A DNA stretch of 64,000 bases from Plasmodium malariae. Lineage: Eukaryota; Apicomplexa; Aconoidasida; Haemosporida; Plasmodiidae. Below the pieces are notes generated by a model, which had not been told where the DNA came from, did no database searches, and was given only the letters and a program-made list of their open reading frames with translations. The stretch lies in contig NC_041784.1 of assembly GCF_900090045.1 (NCBI RefSeq), positions 2,148,001 to 2,212,000 of the forward strand. Direction: 5' to 3'. Below are positions 51,788 to 63,186 of the stretch, piece by piece. Each line of letters begins with the position of its first letter. Positions within the stretch are counted from its first letter, which is position 1. The position numbers were made by a program, and so were the translations under genes.

Positions 51788-52677
51788 ATGGATCAAAAAA
51801 TTAAGATGCTTTTTTTTATAAAAATTTCTACATTTATGCTTTTAACTTGGATATTCCATTTTAACAGTGAATTGGTACGATTACATAACTTGAATATGTT
51901 TTCCTTATTTACATTTTTAATGTTTTATTATTATTAATAATTTTTCTTAGAATGAATTATTTATCTTTTAAACAATAAATATCTATATATTTTTTATTTT
52001 AGAGTACATTTAACAAATTTATCAATAAAAACTATAAACTTAGTAAAAAATTAGATACAAGAAGTTATCGAATATTGAGAAAATATAAAAAAGATAACAA
52101 TTCAAATAATGTATTTTTAAAAAAAATGTTTGTAAATAATGGGGGAAATAATGAAGGAGATATATCTAATAATGAAAAGTGCAGAAAAGGAAAAAACAAC
52201 CAATTAAACAGATGTTTATTAAATAAAGTACAATACTATACTGAAGTTATAGATTATAATAATGGGATGTTTGATGGAAAACATTTCCATTTTCAAAAAA
52301 AATGGATTAAAAAAAAAGATCATGATGATTTTCTCGAAAAAAACAGAAGAATTTGTGATATAACTTTAAAGAAAATAAAATTTAGAAAATACCGATTTGG
52401 AGTTGCTATATTTATTATTTTTTTATTTTTGGGAATAGCATTAGCAGTATTACCAAAATTACCGTTTATGAAGAGTGTATGGAGATCAATTGATAGTTTA
52501 TTAACAAACCCTCTGAAAGAAGCTATAAAAACTGCGCAAAAATATGTAAACAACTATCTTTATTTAATATTATATACTGCATTTTTTGTTATATTATCTA
52601 TTATGCTTATAATAGGGATCTATAAGATGTTAAGGAATAATGAAAAATATAACAAAATTAAGTTAATAACAGAGTAA
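51788..52677 (+). CDS. fam-l protein, intact (2 exons)
   Basis: Exon 1 (51788-51874, 29 codons) carries a signal anchor (LFFIKISTFMLLTWIFHF) with a GTACGA donor. Exon 2 (52003-52677) follows TTTTTTATTTTAG in phase 0, giving 253 residues. It begins STFNKFINKNYKL, has RILRK at residues 52-56, and shows strong fam-l landmarks: QYYTEVIDYNNGMFDGKHFH, FQKKWIKKKDHDDF, RRICDITLKKIKFRKYRFGV, membrane segments at about 161-180 and 215-236, and the end LRNNEKYNKIKLITE. Like fam-m, this family is specific to P. malariae-like parasites and is predicted to adopt an RH5-like fold. It sits head-to-tail behind the intact fam-m at 47330, matching the reported fam-l/fam-m doublet arrangement. No breaks were seen. 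Confidence 0.93.
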
Positions 52678-55375
52678 AATTAATAATAAGGAATATGCAT
52701 GTTTCTGTAATGAAATTTTTAACATATAGCAATAAGTGTAATAATTTTTTTAATGTTCTTAATAAGAATATATATAATTTGTAAAATATTATAGATGCAC
52801 ATGTACATTACTAGTCTTTTTAATATACAACATTAGAAATGTATTTTCTTCTTTTTTTGGAATTTGAATGTTTTAGTGTTTTATAATTCGTATGCAAATT
52901 ATTACTGTATCTTAATAATTATTATGGGATAATGCATTTATTTGAATATTTAAATATTTTTGTATAAAAAATATGTAGTTTTGCTGAAAAGTTGTTGTAT
53001 AATAGTACTATTCACACAATTATGGAGAGCTATGATAATTTATATATTTAATTAACACTTCTTCTTTCTATATTATATTTTGGTGTAATCTAAAATTATT
53101 ATTGGTTAAGGTTATTAGGAAAATGTATTATTATTAAATTAACTATAAATATCTTTTTCGTAGTATTAAATAAAAGATGGTTAATATATTGCGTTATACT
53201 AATATGTATATATATATACATATATTTACATAGGAAAGAACATAATATTTATTATACGTGATATATTTTAAGTGAAGTATACTCTAAAATATACGAATTG
53301 TAAAAATATTTTTAATAGAATTTTAGTTGTGCTTCAATCTTATAAAAGGAAAGTTATATAACGAATTAATATCCATTTTAATAGGATTAATAGTTTAGAA
53401 CTTATGGATAATATTTTAATTTTACTCTTATTATTAATTTATTTTATTATTTTATAATTATTATGAAATATACAATCAATTATTTTTTAAAAACAAAAAA
53501 ATGCCCTTCACAGAATTAAGAAAATGAGATATTTTTTTACATATAAACTTAAAAAAAAGTTAAAAGAAATACATTTCGAATTTTAAAAATATTTTTCTAA
53601 TTGTTAATGTTTTCTTGTTTAAATCTTATATCTTTAATATATAAATGAAAGCGATCTTTGAAGTACTAAAATTATTTCTTTATAAAAATTAAGTATATAT
53701 CGAATTTTTAGAACTAAGAAAATAATTTTTATAGATTAATTCTAGTTAAAATATATTAAGTCGATAGTAAATAAATGAAGTTGTAAGATAATATTACTTT
53801 ATTAATTTTATATTTTATTTTTGTTATGTGTCACAGTATGTGGTTGACAATGTATGTAAATATATATTTTAATAAATAATTACTGTTTATATAAAAACAA
53901 TAATTAACCATTATAACAGAATAAATTTTGATTTTATTTTAATTATATTTGTGCATCATGTTCTCCGAACTTTGTTTTTACTAAATCTATGCTTACTGTA
54001 AAGAAATGATAATTAAAAATAAAATTTGGAACCTCATTATCATTAAAATTATTTCATTTATCCTTTTTAAATGAATATTTCAGTGTTTGAATAATTTTCT
54101 ATAATTTCAATATTACATGTATTTTTTTTTATTATTTTGAACGCAATATTAAGTATAGTGCAAAATATATTATATATTTTTAATAAATAAAATTCGTATT
54201 TACAGTAAAATTTAAAGACATATGTAACTATGTACAATAAAAAAAATGAGTGCGTACATGAAGTTTACAATTAACAAATTACCATGGTGCCTAAAAATTT
54301 CATATGATGAGAAATGAAATCCTCCTTTTATAAATTGTTATTTTTATTTGAATGTATAGATAATAAATTGTGTAGAAAATATGGAAATGGATTCTATCTG
54401 GAAACTCAATAAAATAAGTATTACATTTCTATTTCTCAGATTCTATAAACATAAACATGTTACTTGCTATTATATTTATGGGAATATTTGTTGTATTTTT
54501 CTTTTTATATGGAGAAAATAAAAGCGAATCATAGACATTTAAATAATATTTGTTATTATTAAAATTTACTTTATCAAAAAATTTATAATGTGGTTACACT
54601 ATTTTTATTATTTATCATATATCAATTTTTTTAATCATATGTATCTTATGTATAAAATAAGGTATTAATGCAGTAAAAAAACAATAAGAATAATGCTAGA
54701 GCAGAACATATTTATGAATTATAAAATAATGGTTAGGATTTTTCCCATTTCAATTCAATTAAAATTAGAATTAATCTACCTTAGCGCCAATAATAAATAC
54801 CCTGTCAACAATATCACATATAATATATATCAATAGAAGAAAAAAAACGTTAAAACTGTTACATAATGTGTAACATTTTTAGAAATATTAAATTGAATGT
54901 GGACAAATAATAAAAATTTTGAATAAAGTTATAAAGAAAAAGTAAATATATACTTTATCTTTTGATTAATGTTTTTGTTCCAAGATTTTACATTTTTTAT
55001 TTATATAATATTATTATTGGTGTTGTTTCTAATGTCGTTTTTTCTTCTGTAATACTAATAAAATAAACGCTACCTTATATTGTTATATAAGGATATCCAC
55101 TTTTGCTTTATCATCTTGTGTTATATGCTTATGTTTTAAAATTATTTATATTTCATTCTAAGGGGAATCTCGTTTAAAGGGAATTTTCTACTACTAATTT
55201 TAAAAATAGCATCGTATTTATTTTATATTTTTTTTTGAATAATTTTTATAGTCATATATTCATTTCTTTATTTATCGTTTACATTGCTTTTTAATGAATT
55301 TGTACATAAGTGTAACATATATATCACTATGTATTTTATTTTCTATTGAAAATAATATAAACAATTAATATTACA
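52678..55375. other. Convergent intergenic region
   Basis: About 2.7 kb between the end of the plus-strand array and the 3' end of the minus-strand PIR gene. It contains a 3'-flank block at 53117-53174. No gene or relic was read in the rest. Confidence 0.6.
53117..53174 (+). repeat. Shared 3'-flank block (copy 6)
   Basis: GGAAAATGTATTATTATTAA, then TAAATATCTTTTTCGTAGTA, about 440-495 bases after the fam-l stop. It parallels the copies after fam-m genes. Confidence 0.45.
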
Positions 55376-56568
55376 TCAAGTGTGTCCTTGAGGTTGATAG
55401 GATATGTTATGAGAACTTCCTTCATAATTTCTATTCACTTCTTCATGAAGGTTTTGTAAGGATTCACTCGATTCTTCTTGAAATTTGTTAAGTTCAATAA
55501 TTTTTTTTTTTCGTAAACGATTATATGTCCAAAATTTCAGTGGAGTAAACTACATCAAAATATATATATATTTATTTAAAAATATAATTTTTATATGTTT
55601 ATAATTTTTGTGAAAATAAATTATTCTATATGTGATAAATTATTATTAATTTTAAGTATAATTCTTATTAACCTTATATAAAAATAATATAGTGAAAGAC
55701 ATTAGTAATACGATAGCTGTTGTTATAATGGGAACAAATAAGTAATCTACTTCTTCTTTAGGTGATAATATTTGTGTTGAAGTTTTTTCTATTTGTGGTA
55801 ACGTTTGTGGTAAACCATTGCATGGAGTGAAATTATTCATTTTATAATCATATGCTTTCTTAAAATTGTTTAGCTCCTCACAAAATAGACCTTCATTATT
55901 TCTTTGACATTCTTCGTAATTATTCATATAAAAGCTATAAAGATTTCTAATATTATTACAAATATTGCCACTAGTATCCTTGTCTTGACCATTAAATTTT
56001 TCAAAGTCATCATAATTAATGTATAAATCTTTAAGTTTTTTTAAAATATCAGGTTGAATTACTGTGAATTTTTGGACACATATATTACCTAACAGGGATG
56101 AAAATTCATTATATCCCTGAAACCATTCAGGTTTCTCATTATAATTATTATCTGAATTTATCTTATAATTTAAGTATTTACAACGTTTGAGGCTATCATC
56201 TTTATAGTGCTCCTTTATTTCAATTAAATATCTACCAACATCTTGGCATGGATTAGTAAAATTAGGGTAATGATTCAACTGTGCAGCACATTTCTTTCCA
56301 GGATTTTCACCTTTTACCCCCGACTTGTTATTATAAATATCTAAGATAACATCTTCAAATTCCTGTTTATATTTAAGAAATAATGTCACGGAATTTTCCT
56401 GAAAAGAAAAAAAGTACGATTTTAATATGTAAGTGTGCAAAAACATAATTTGTTGCAATATATTTCTATATCATTACTAGAATGGAGGATTCCTTAATAT
56501 AATAATACATATAATTATTATAACATAAAAATGCTTATTACATTTTCTGCTGGATCTCCGGATGCCAT
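55376..56568 (-). CDS. PIR family variant protein (3 exons)
   Basis: The gene has three phase-0 exons on the minus strand: exon 1 at 56568-56542 (MASGDPAEN, then a GTAATA donor), exon 2 at 56398-55673 (242 codons, after TTCTTTTCAG, ending AAG before GTTAAT) and exon 3 at 55549-55376 (57 codons plus TGA). The product is about 308 residues. Exon 2 has the Cys-rich PIR domain (CAAQLNHYPNF, CQDVGRYLIEIKEHYKD, a WFQGYNEFSS segment, then paired Cys in a helical region) and one membrane segment at about 228-250. Exon 3 starts FTPLKFWTYNRLRKKK and ends in a polar tail, as expected for this family. The length is normal for PIR, unlike the longer copy at 1165-3020. It is likely a variant antigen of infected cells; its exact role is unknown. 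No disabling change was seen. Frames continuing past either splice site are intron sequence. Confidence 0.92.
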
Positions 56569-59500
56569 TATATATAAGTATATGTGTCAAAATTGGAAAT
56601 AATTAAATTGGTATCATGTTAATTTTAGTATAAGTAAAAATAAATATATAATATGTTTATATGTGACGTATTTTTTTTTTTTCATACATAGAATTTTAAA
56701 ACATAACTAAGTAAAAGTTTCTCCTTATATTTTGATAATATTAAAATAACTTCATATGCTTAGTACACTATAAATTAAATCCTTTAATTGAAAATATAAT
56801 AATTTGAAAAACAGTATCACTTTATTGTAACTAAAAAATAATTATAGAGAAAAATATTCTTTTCTATATTTTTATTAATATGAAGCTTATGTAATTCTAC
56901 TGATATTTTATACAAAAAAATAAATTAATTTTAGTACATACTAATATGAATTTCTCATTATACTGTAATATATGTTTAGGAATCTATTTGGGTCTTTAAA
57001 AATATTATAAATAATTAAATATTAACTATTTATAAGATATATAATTTTCTCTTTTATTTTATTACGACTTTTTTAATTATTAAAATAATACCATTCATAT
57101 TATTTAATTTAATATTTATTATAAGTATCAATAACATATATATTAGTCAATAAACTGAACTTCACGAATATTACTAAAATTTAATTTTAACTAAATAAAA
57201 AAAGATATTTAGCTAAAAAGAAGTATAGTATATGAAAATAGGCATTTAATTGTTAAATGAAAAATATACATCCTCAAAAAATTTATTTTAATTATAAATA
57301 TAATATTCTATGAATGTAATATATCGTATAATTTTAAAATAATCTGCTAATTCTCTTCATTGTATTATATACAGAAGTTAAAGTTTTACTTTCTTCTTTA
57401 GAACCATCATAATGGGATAATATATATATTTATATTCGATATATAAATGTATGCAGAAGTAGTAAATATGTTTATATTATAGAATAATTATTATTATATA
57501 TTAAAAATAAAAAGCAAAATAATATAATATTTATCTTAATTGCTGTAGTAAAATTTATTATTGAAATCATTTGTACATGTAGCATAACAAAAATATAGAT
57601 TAATATGTCAATCAATATTTATCGTAATAATCTATAGAGCATACAACTTATTAGCAATGTTGTTTATGGTATGTGTTTATATTTCAATATATAATAAAAC
57701 AGTTGCGAAGGTTAATATCATAATATTTTTCAATTATGTATATGTTACTTCTACTTTATTTATGATATTATATTTCATATGAGTTCTAACATATTATAAC
57801 ATTTAATTCAATGTATTTAGAAAATAATATTAAATTATTATTATTTTTTTTTTTTTTATATATATTTTATTGTTCTAAATTATCTTACGATTATATACGT
57901 TTAGTATAATATATAAATTATAAGATATATCTTAATTGAATCAATATATTTAACATATAATCAAATATATTTAAAAAAAAACTAAAAAATGAAATAAAAG
58001 AAAATATGTTTTTGTTATTATTTCATATATGTAATGATTTGTCATTTTCTTCATAAGCTATGTAGAATTTTAAATAGTACAATAAGCTTTATAATTGCTA
58101 AAATAAATATTAGTTAACGTTATTTTGTAGTGGATATTCTTTTGCTCTTATATCATTTTTTTATTTATAATATTAAAATTTGCTTTTTTAATTTTTACAT
58201 CATCGTTTAACTTAATAAAGTATAATATATATCAAGGCTCGTTATATATTTCAAAACATTACGGTTTTGTAATTCGACTTTAATATTAAATCATAACTAT
58301 GTTCGTAAGTCCATGTATGTAAATATTTTTTTAAAATATTTAATATATTTTTAATGTACTTGCAATATGTTTATATTATAGTTAAATTAAATAATTTATT
58401 AAGTTTACATATCAAATATAAGAAATATAAGAAAACATACGTATTAATATCTCTGTAATTTATACACAATATTAATGAAATATATAAGTGATATAAATAT
58501 TACATTATAAAACATAAAAGTATTTTTTGAAAGGAGACATATATATTAAAATAATATACTTTAAAAGAACTATATATTCATTATTTGTAATATAAAATAA
58601 GAATATTTAAGTTCATTTAAATTTATTAAATATTTTTTGAAATATGGATAAAGTTAATATTATTAATAAGTAAAAACAATTGTTTTCTTAACAAAATATT
58701 ATTGATATACTATAATATATATGTTTTATGTAATATGAGGATATTATATTACAAATAAGTATTTATATTTCAGTTAGGATTGTGTTATTTGATCGTCATG
58801 CTTATAATTCATTCAGAAACATATTTTTTATATTTTTTATATTAATATTATTACTGCATTAATTATAATGTTTAAAAAATAAGCAGAATTCTGTTATTAT
58901 AGCTTTTACTCAATACAAACTAGTAAATAAAAATTTATAATTTACTAATTTTTTATGGAATATGATAAAAATAAAAAATTATTATGTATCAAAATGGATT
59001 AAATATTTTAACAAATAGATCTACTATTGGTTTATGTTATAAATAAATAAATATATATATAATTTATACAATAATAATAAAAAATATAAGAAGAAAAAAT
59101 ATTATTAACTATATATTAAAGAAATGTATTATTCTGTAATTACAAAAAAGAGAAAAAGAAGAATTATTGAAAGTCAAAATTTATAAACACACTTCAAAAC
59201 TCAAAAAGGTAGTGTCTAAATTTTTTTATTAATATAATAAAAATAGATATCTAATTGAAAGGGAAAAAATAAAAATATATGATATTTTTTGAAATTCCTA
59301 TGAAATAATTTTATTCTGTTTCATTTGTACTTCATTTTAAAAAAGTGTTGAAACTTATCAATTTAGTGCTGCTTAAATCATATACTTTTTTATAATTATA
59401 TTTTATATCTTTGATATTATAAAAATATTTATAAATTATAATGTATAAAAAAAAAGAACAATAAAACCATAAGAATCATTTTTAATTATTGGTTTATATC

Positions 59501-60549
59501 TTTTTTTAAAAGTGAATAATCAGGTTAATATAAAAAATTATGTATCCTGAATAATTTCATTACTATCACATTTTTGTCATTTTAACAATTTCATTGATAT
59601 TTAAAATTTATTATAATAACACTTATATAAACAAAAAAATAAATACTTTAATAATATTAAGGTACATAAATATGTATGAACATTTTTTATTAAAGTCACA
59701 ATATTGTTGAGAAAAAAAATTAAATTCTTTATTAAGAGAATGAATTTTTATATATGATTTTTTCATTTTGCGTATATATAAATAACTTAAGAAAAAATTA
59801 TTATATATATAACAGTTAAAGTATTATAAATTTATAATAAATAAGAACTATTTATATGTGAACATTTATTAGGGCATAGAGATTAACAGTTTTTTATAGA
59901 ATATATAGTTTACTTTTGTATAAGATAAATTATATGTGGAATATAATTACCTTTTCATATATTTTAACATCTTTTTTTTTTTAATGAACAAATTTACTAT
60001 ATCATTTAAAGCATTAATTTCCAAATAATGCGAATACTTGTAGATTACATAATAATTATCTTTTAAAAAGTAAAAAATATTGTACAGTTATTTTTAATGG
60101 AATAAAATATAATTATATAAATTTATGTAATAATATTATATTAATTCAAAAATAGTGTTAAAATTTATTTATTTTGCTCTTTTTTATTATTAAAAATGTT
60201 AATTTTTTCTATGTTTAATATTTTGGAAAATGTCAATATTAATATATATATTTTTTTTTTGATGTATATAATATCATCTTACGAATTTTATTGAATAGAG
60301 TATTAATATAATATTCTAATGGATATTTTTTTAGAAAGAAAAAATTGCATATGTAATAATAATATATTTTAAGTATCGGAGTTTCAAACTTCATAATTCA
60401 TTCTTGTCTTTTTCTTTTTTATTACTTGTTACTTTACATTCCTCTTCTTTATTTCTTACATGCATTAAAAAATTCAAATAACCTTTTTTTTTAGCAGCAC
60501 CTCATCTTAAATATAATCAAACTATATTTTGGTTGTATTACTATCAATT
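56569..60549. other. Intergenic region between PIR and STP1 relic
   Basis: About 4 kb. The left part is the upstream region of the minus-strand PIR gene. No exon, relic or RNA gene was recognised; there are many A/T tracts. Confidence 0.6.
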
Positions 60550-63186
60550 TATGAAATGTGTTTTTCTGCTATATCAATAAATTTTTCGACTGTCCCATTA
60601 TTAACTATAGAACTTGCATATAAGTCATCTTCTACTATCCAATCTTTTATCTCATTTTCGAAACTGTCCTTCCTATATGAGTATGGAATTCCTTATTTCT
60701 TTTATTTTCTATATCACTGTTGATATATTCAATTGTATTTTCTGTAATTTCTTGTTTGTTACCTGAATATACTTCTGCCCTCTATTAATTTATTGAACTA
60801 TCCAAGTATGTTTCCCTATTATCAAAATTCACCTCTTTTGTATATTCTTCTAATATTGACATAAGAACAAGAATACACATCTTTGTCAATAATTTTTTTT
60901 TTTTATATATTTATATAATTCTTTATAATTTTCTTTTTGCTGCAATTCTTCTACATTTATTAATGATATATAATTTATGGTTTCTTCACTTACACATTCT
61001 TCTGATGTACTCGGCAACTTCTCTGTTAATACCTTAAGTCATTCTTGTTCCATATATTGTTCTATAATATTACGGTTTTCTGATAAATATTGTTTCCATA
61101 GATCTTTTTCTATTTCTAAAAATAAAATTTTGCGATTTTCATAAGAAGATTTCTTTTTTAAATCTTTAATTTCATGTATAGAAGCTAGTTCCTTTTTCCA
61201 TTCATTTTTTAAATTATTATATCAGTCCACTTTATTCAATTTTTCAAAAATATTTCTATGTCTTTCTATCCATTTATTCCATAAATTTTTTTGTTTTTCA
61301 ATATCACTGCTACTTTTAATATTTTCCGTTATTAGTTCATCATTTGTTAAATTAGGATAAAGCTCATATAACTTTTTTGTGAACACTTCTAAGCATATTT
61401 CTAAAAATTCTCCTTTTTTGTAATTCCATTCTTCATTTTTCCATTCTTGAAGCACTTCCATATGTACTTCTATAATAGTTTTGGACCTTTTCCTTTTTTG
61501 CTTAGACTCATGTAAATTTTTTATCATGTTATCTTCAAGTATTTTTATTTTTTTTAGTAATTTCTTCATCATCATAACACGGGTGTTCCAAATGATTATG
61601 AGTTAAAAATTCTTTTTTTCTGTTCGAATGTGAAGGTATTAGTATTTTAAGAAATTTTTCTTGTCTTCTTTTTATCTTTTTTTTTTTTTTTAACTGTCCC
61701 ATTAATGTGTACTTTCATATAAAAAATACATATTCATGAAATATATTATTACTGAAAACTAATGATTATAGTGTTTTTAATACTTAAGTTTTATTTTACT
61801 TTAATAAAAAGAGAAAATACGATAATAATTAGAAAGGTTATTAAAATAGATGATATGTATTTATTAGATGAATTTCCTATGGGATCTGTAATATCATTTT
61901 AAATATGTATATCATATATTGTTGTTAATTCATAATTAGAAAAATAAGATGCATTACGGTCACCAGAAGTTACAGAGGGTATAGTTGAAGTTAAAGAACT
62001 TGGAAGGGATTTTGATATTGGAGAAGATAGTGTGCTTTCGGAAGCATTTTCTGGTTTTATGTCTAGTAGAACTGGTGCACGAGGTACAGATTCACTTGAT
62101 ACTTCTGTGGATGGTTGGGAATTTGAGAAAACTGCTTGTGTCGGAGACTGTAAAGAATTTTCAGAATTAGCTTCAACTTCATTAGAAGGAGATTCAAGTG
62201 ATGATAAATGAGCTAGTGTTTGTACTTCAGGTGCAGATGGAGGTTCCAGTTCTTCTTTATTTTTCTCTTCATGTTGATTATGCTTTGTATCATGATTCAT
62301 TTGATTAGTGGCAGCTCCCTCTGTAGGTGCAGCTTGTTCGGGTTAATCATATGATACAGGTGATTCCCCCTTTTTTTCTTTATCTTTTGTTTGTGAACCT
62401 ATTTCTTCCTTTTCAGATTCACCTTCACGACGTTGTAATTTATTTACTGGGGGGAAGTCAGTAAGTTTTTTGAACGTTTGATCATTCATTAAGTCGCATA
62501 TATATTCTGAACGTCTTTTTTTTTTTTTTTTTTTGGTCTGTTTTTTGGTAGAATGTTCCAAAAAGGCTTTTCTTTTCCTCAAAATAGTTTTTCTTTTGCT
62601 CAATCCACTCATTATATTCATTACATCTACATGAATACTTATCAGAATTACTTGGTAGTTTCTCTTTCAATCGTTGTATTTCATCCAAATATTTCTTTCT
62701 TTTATCACAAAAATCAACTTCTTCATATTTTAATTCTAAATTTTTTTTATCTTTTTCCTCTAAAATAAAAGGGCATTCTCCATATTTATTTAGCTTTTCA
62801 TAGTGAGATTGTGTCCAACCCTTTATTGCTCTTTCCCAAATTACTTGATTATGATATGAGGGTGCTATCTTATTATGAACTACATAATTAGCCAAATCTA
62901 GGCATTTTTTCCTGAATTCTTCTTTATTATTCTCTTTATTTAATGAACTGGTTTTCTCAATTATATTTTTAGTAATATTTTTAAAATCTTGATCGCGAAC
63001 AAATCTGAAAAAACCTGTTCCTCCAATATTTAAGTGCTAAATTGATGAAAATTATTAAGAATTATATAAGAATTAATTCTTACGTTTATTGTATTATCAT
63101 TTTTTTTTATCATTAATAAAAATATATGTACAAATTTATTCATATTAAAAATTAACGAATAATACCGAGGAAAAGCATTTTTCCAT
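60550..63186 (-). pseudogene. STP1 pseudogene with Trp-rich tail
   Basis: Exon 1 is 63186-63166 (MEKCFSS, GTATTA donor). Exon 2 starts at 63036 after CAATTTAG and shows STP1 landmarks: FFRFVRDQDF, EEFRKKCLDLANYVV, YHNQVIWERA, CPFILEEKDKK, CNEYNEWIEQKKNYF. The frame then slips in a run of 19 A (62534-62516) and resumes with SEYICDLMNDQTFKKL, a Pro/Ser-rich linker and the membrane segment YISSILITFLIIIVFSLFI, ending at 61800 before GTAAAA. In-frame stops lie at 62345-62343 and 61901-61899. Exon 3 (from 61693) is Lys-rich, slips near 61550, then gives a Trp-rich cytoplasmic domain (EWKNEEWNYKKGEFLEICLE). TGA stands at 61224-61222 and 61041-61039, a one-A slip at 60904-60893, and more stops follow. 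The trace ends near TAA 60552-60550. STP1 proteins are variant surface proteins related in their tails to SURFIN. This copy cannot make a full product. Confidence 0.9.
62516..62534. repeat. 19-base homopolymer inside STP1 exon 2
   Basis: Nineteen T on the plus strand (Lys codons on the minus strand) mark the point where the STP1 frame changes. Length change by slippage, or miscounting, would explain the break. Confidence 0.9.

Noticed and set aside
51713..51937. 74-codon frame over the fam-l exon 1
   Set aside because: It starts upstream at a non-ATG codon and runs into the intron. The fam-l exon 1 is the real part, from 51788.
60529..60723. Plus-strand frame near the STP1 3' end
   Set aside because: Antisense to the decayed STP1 tail.
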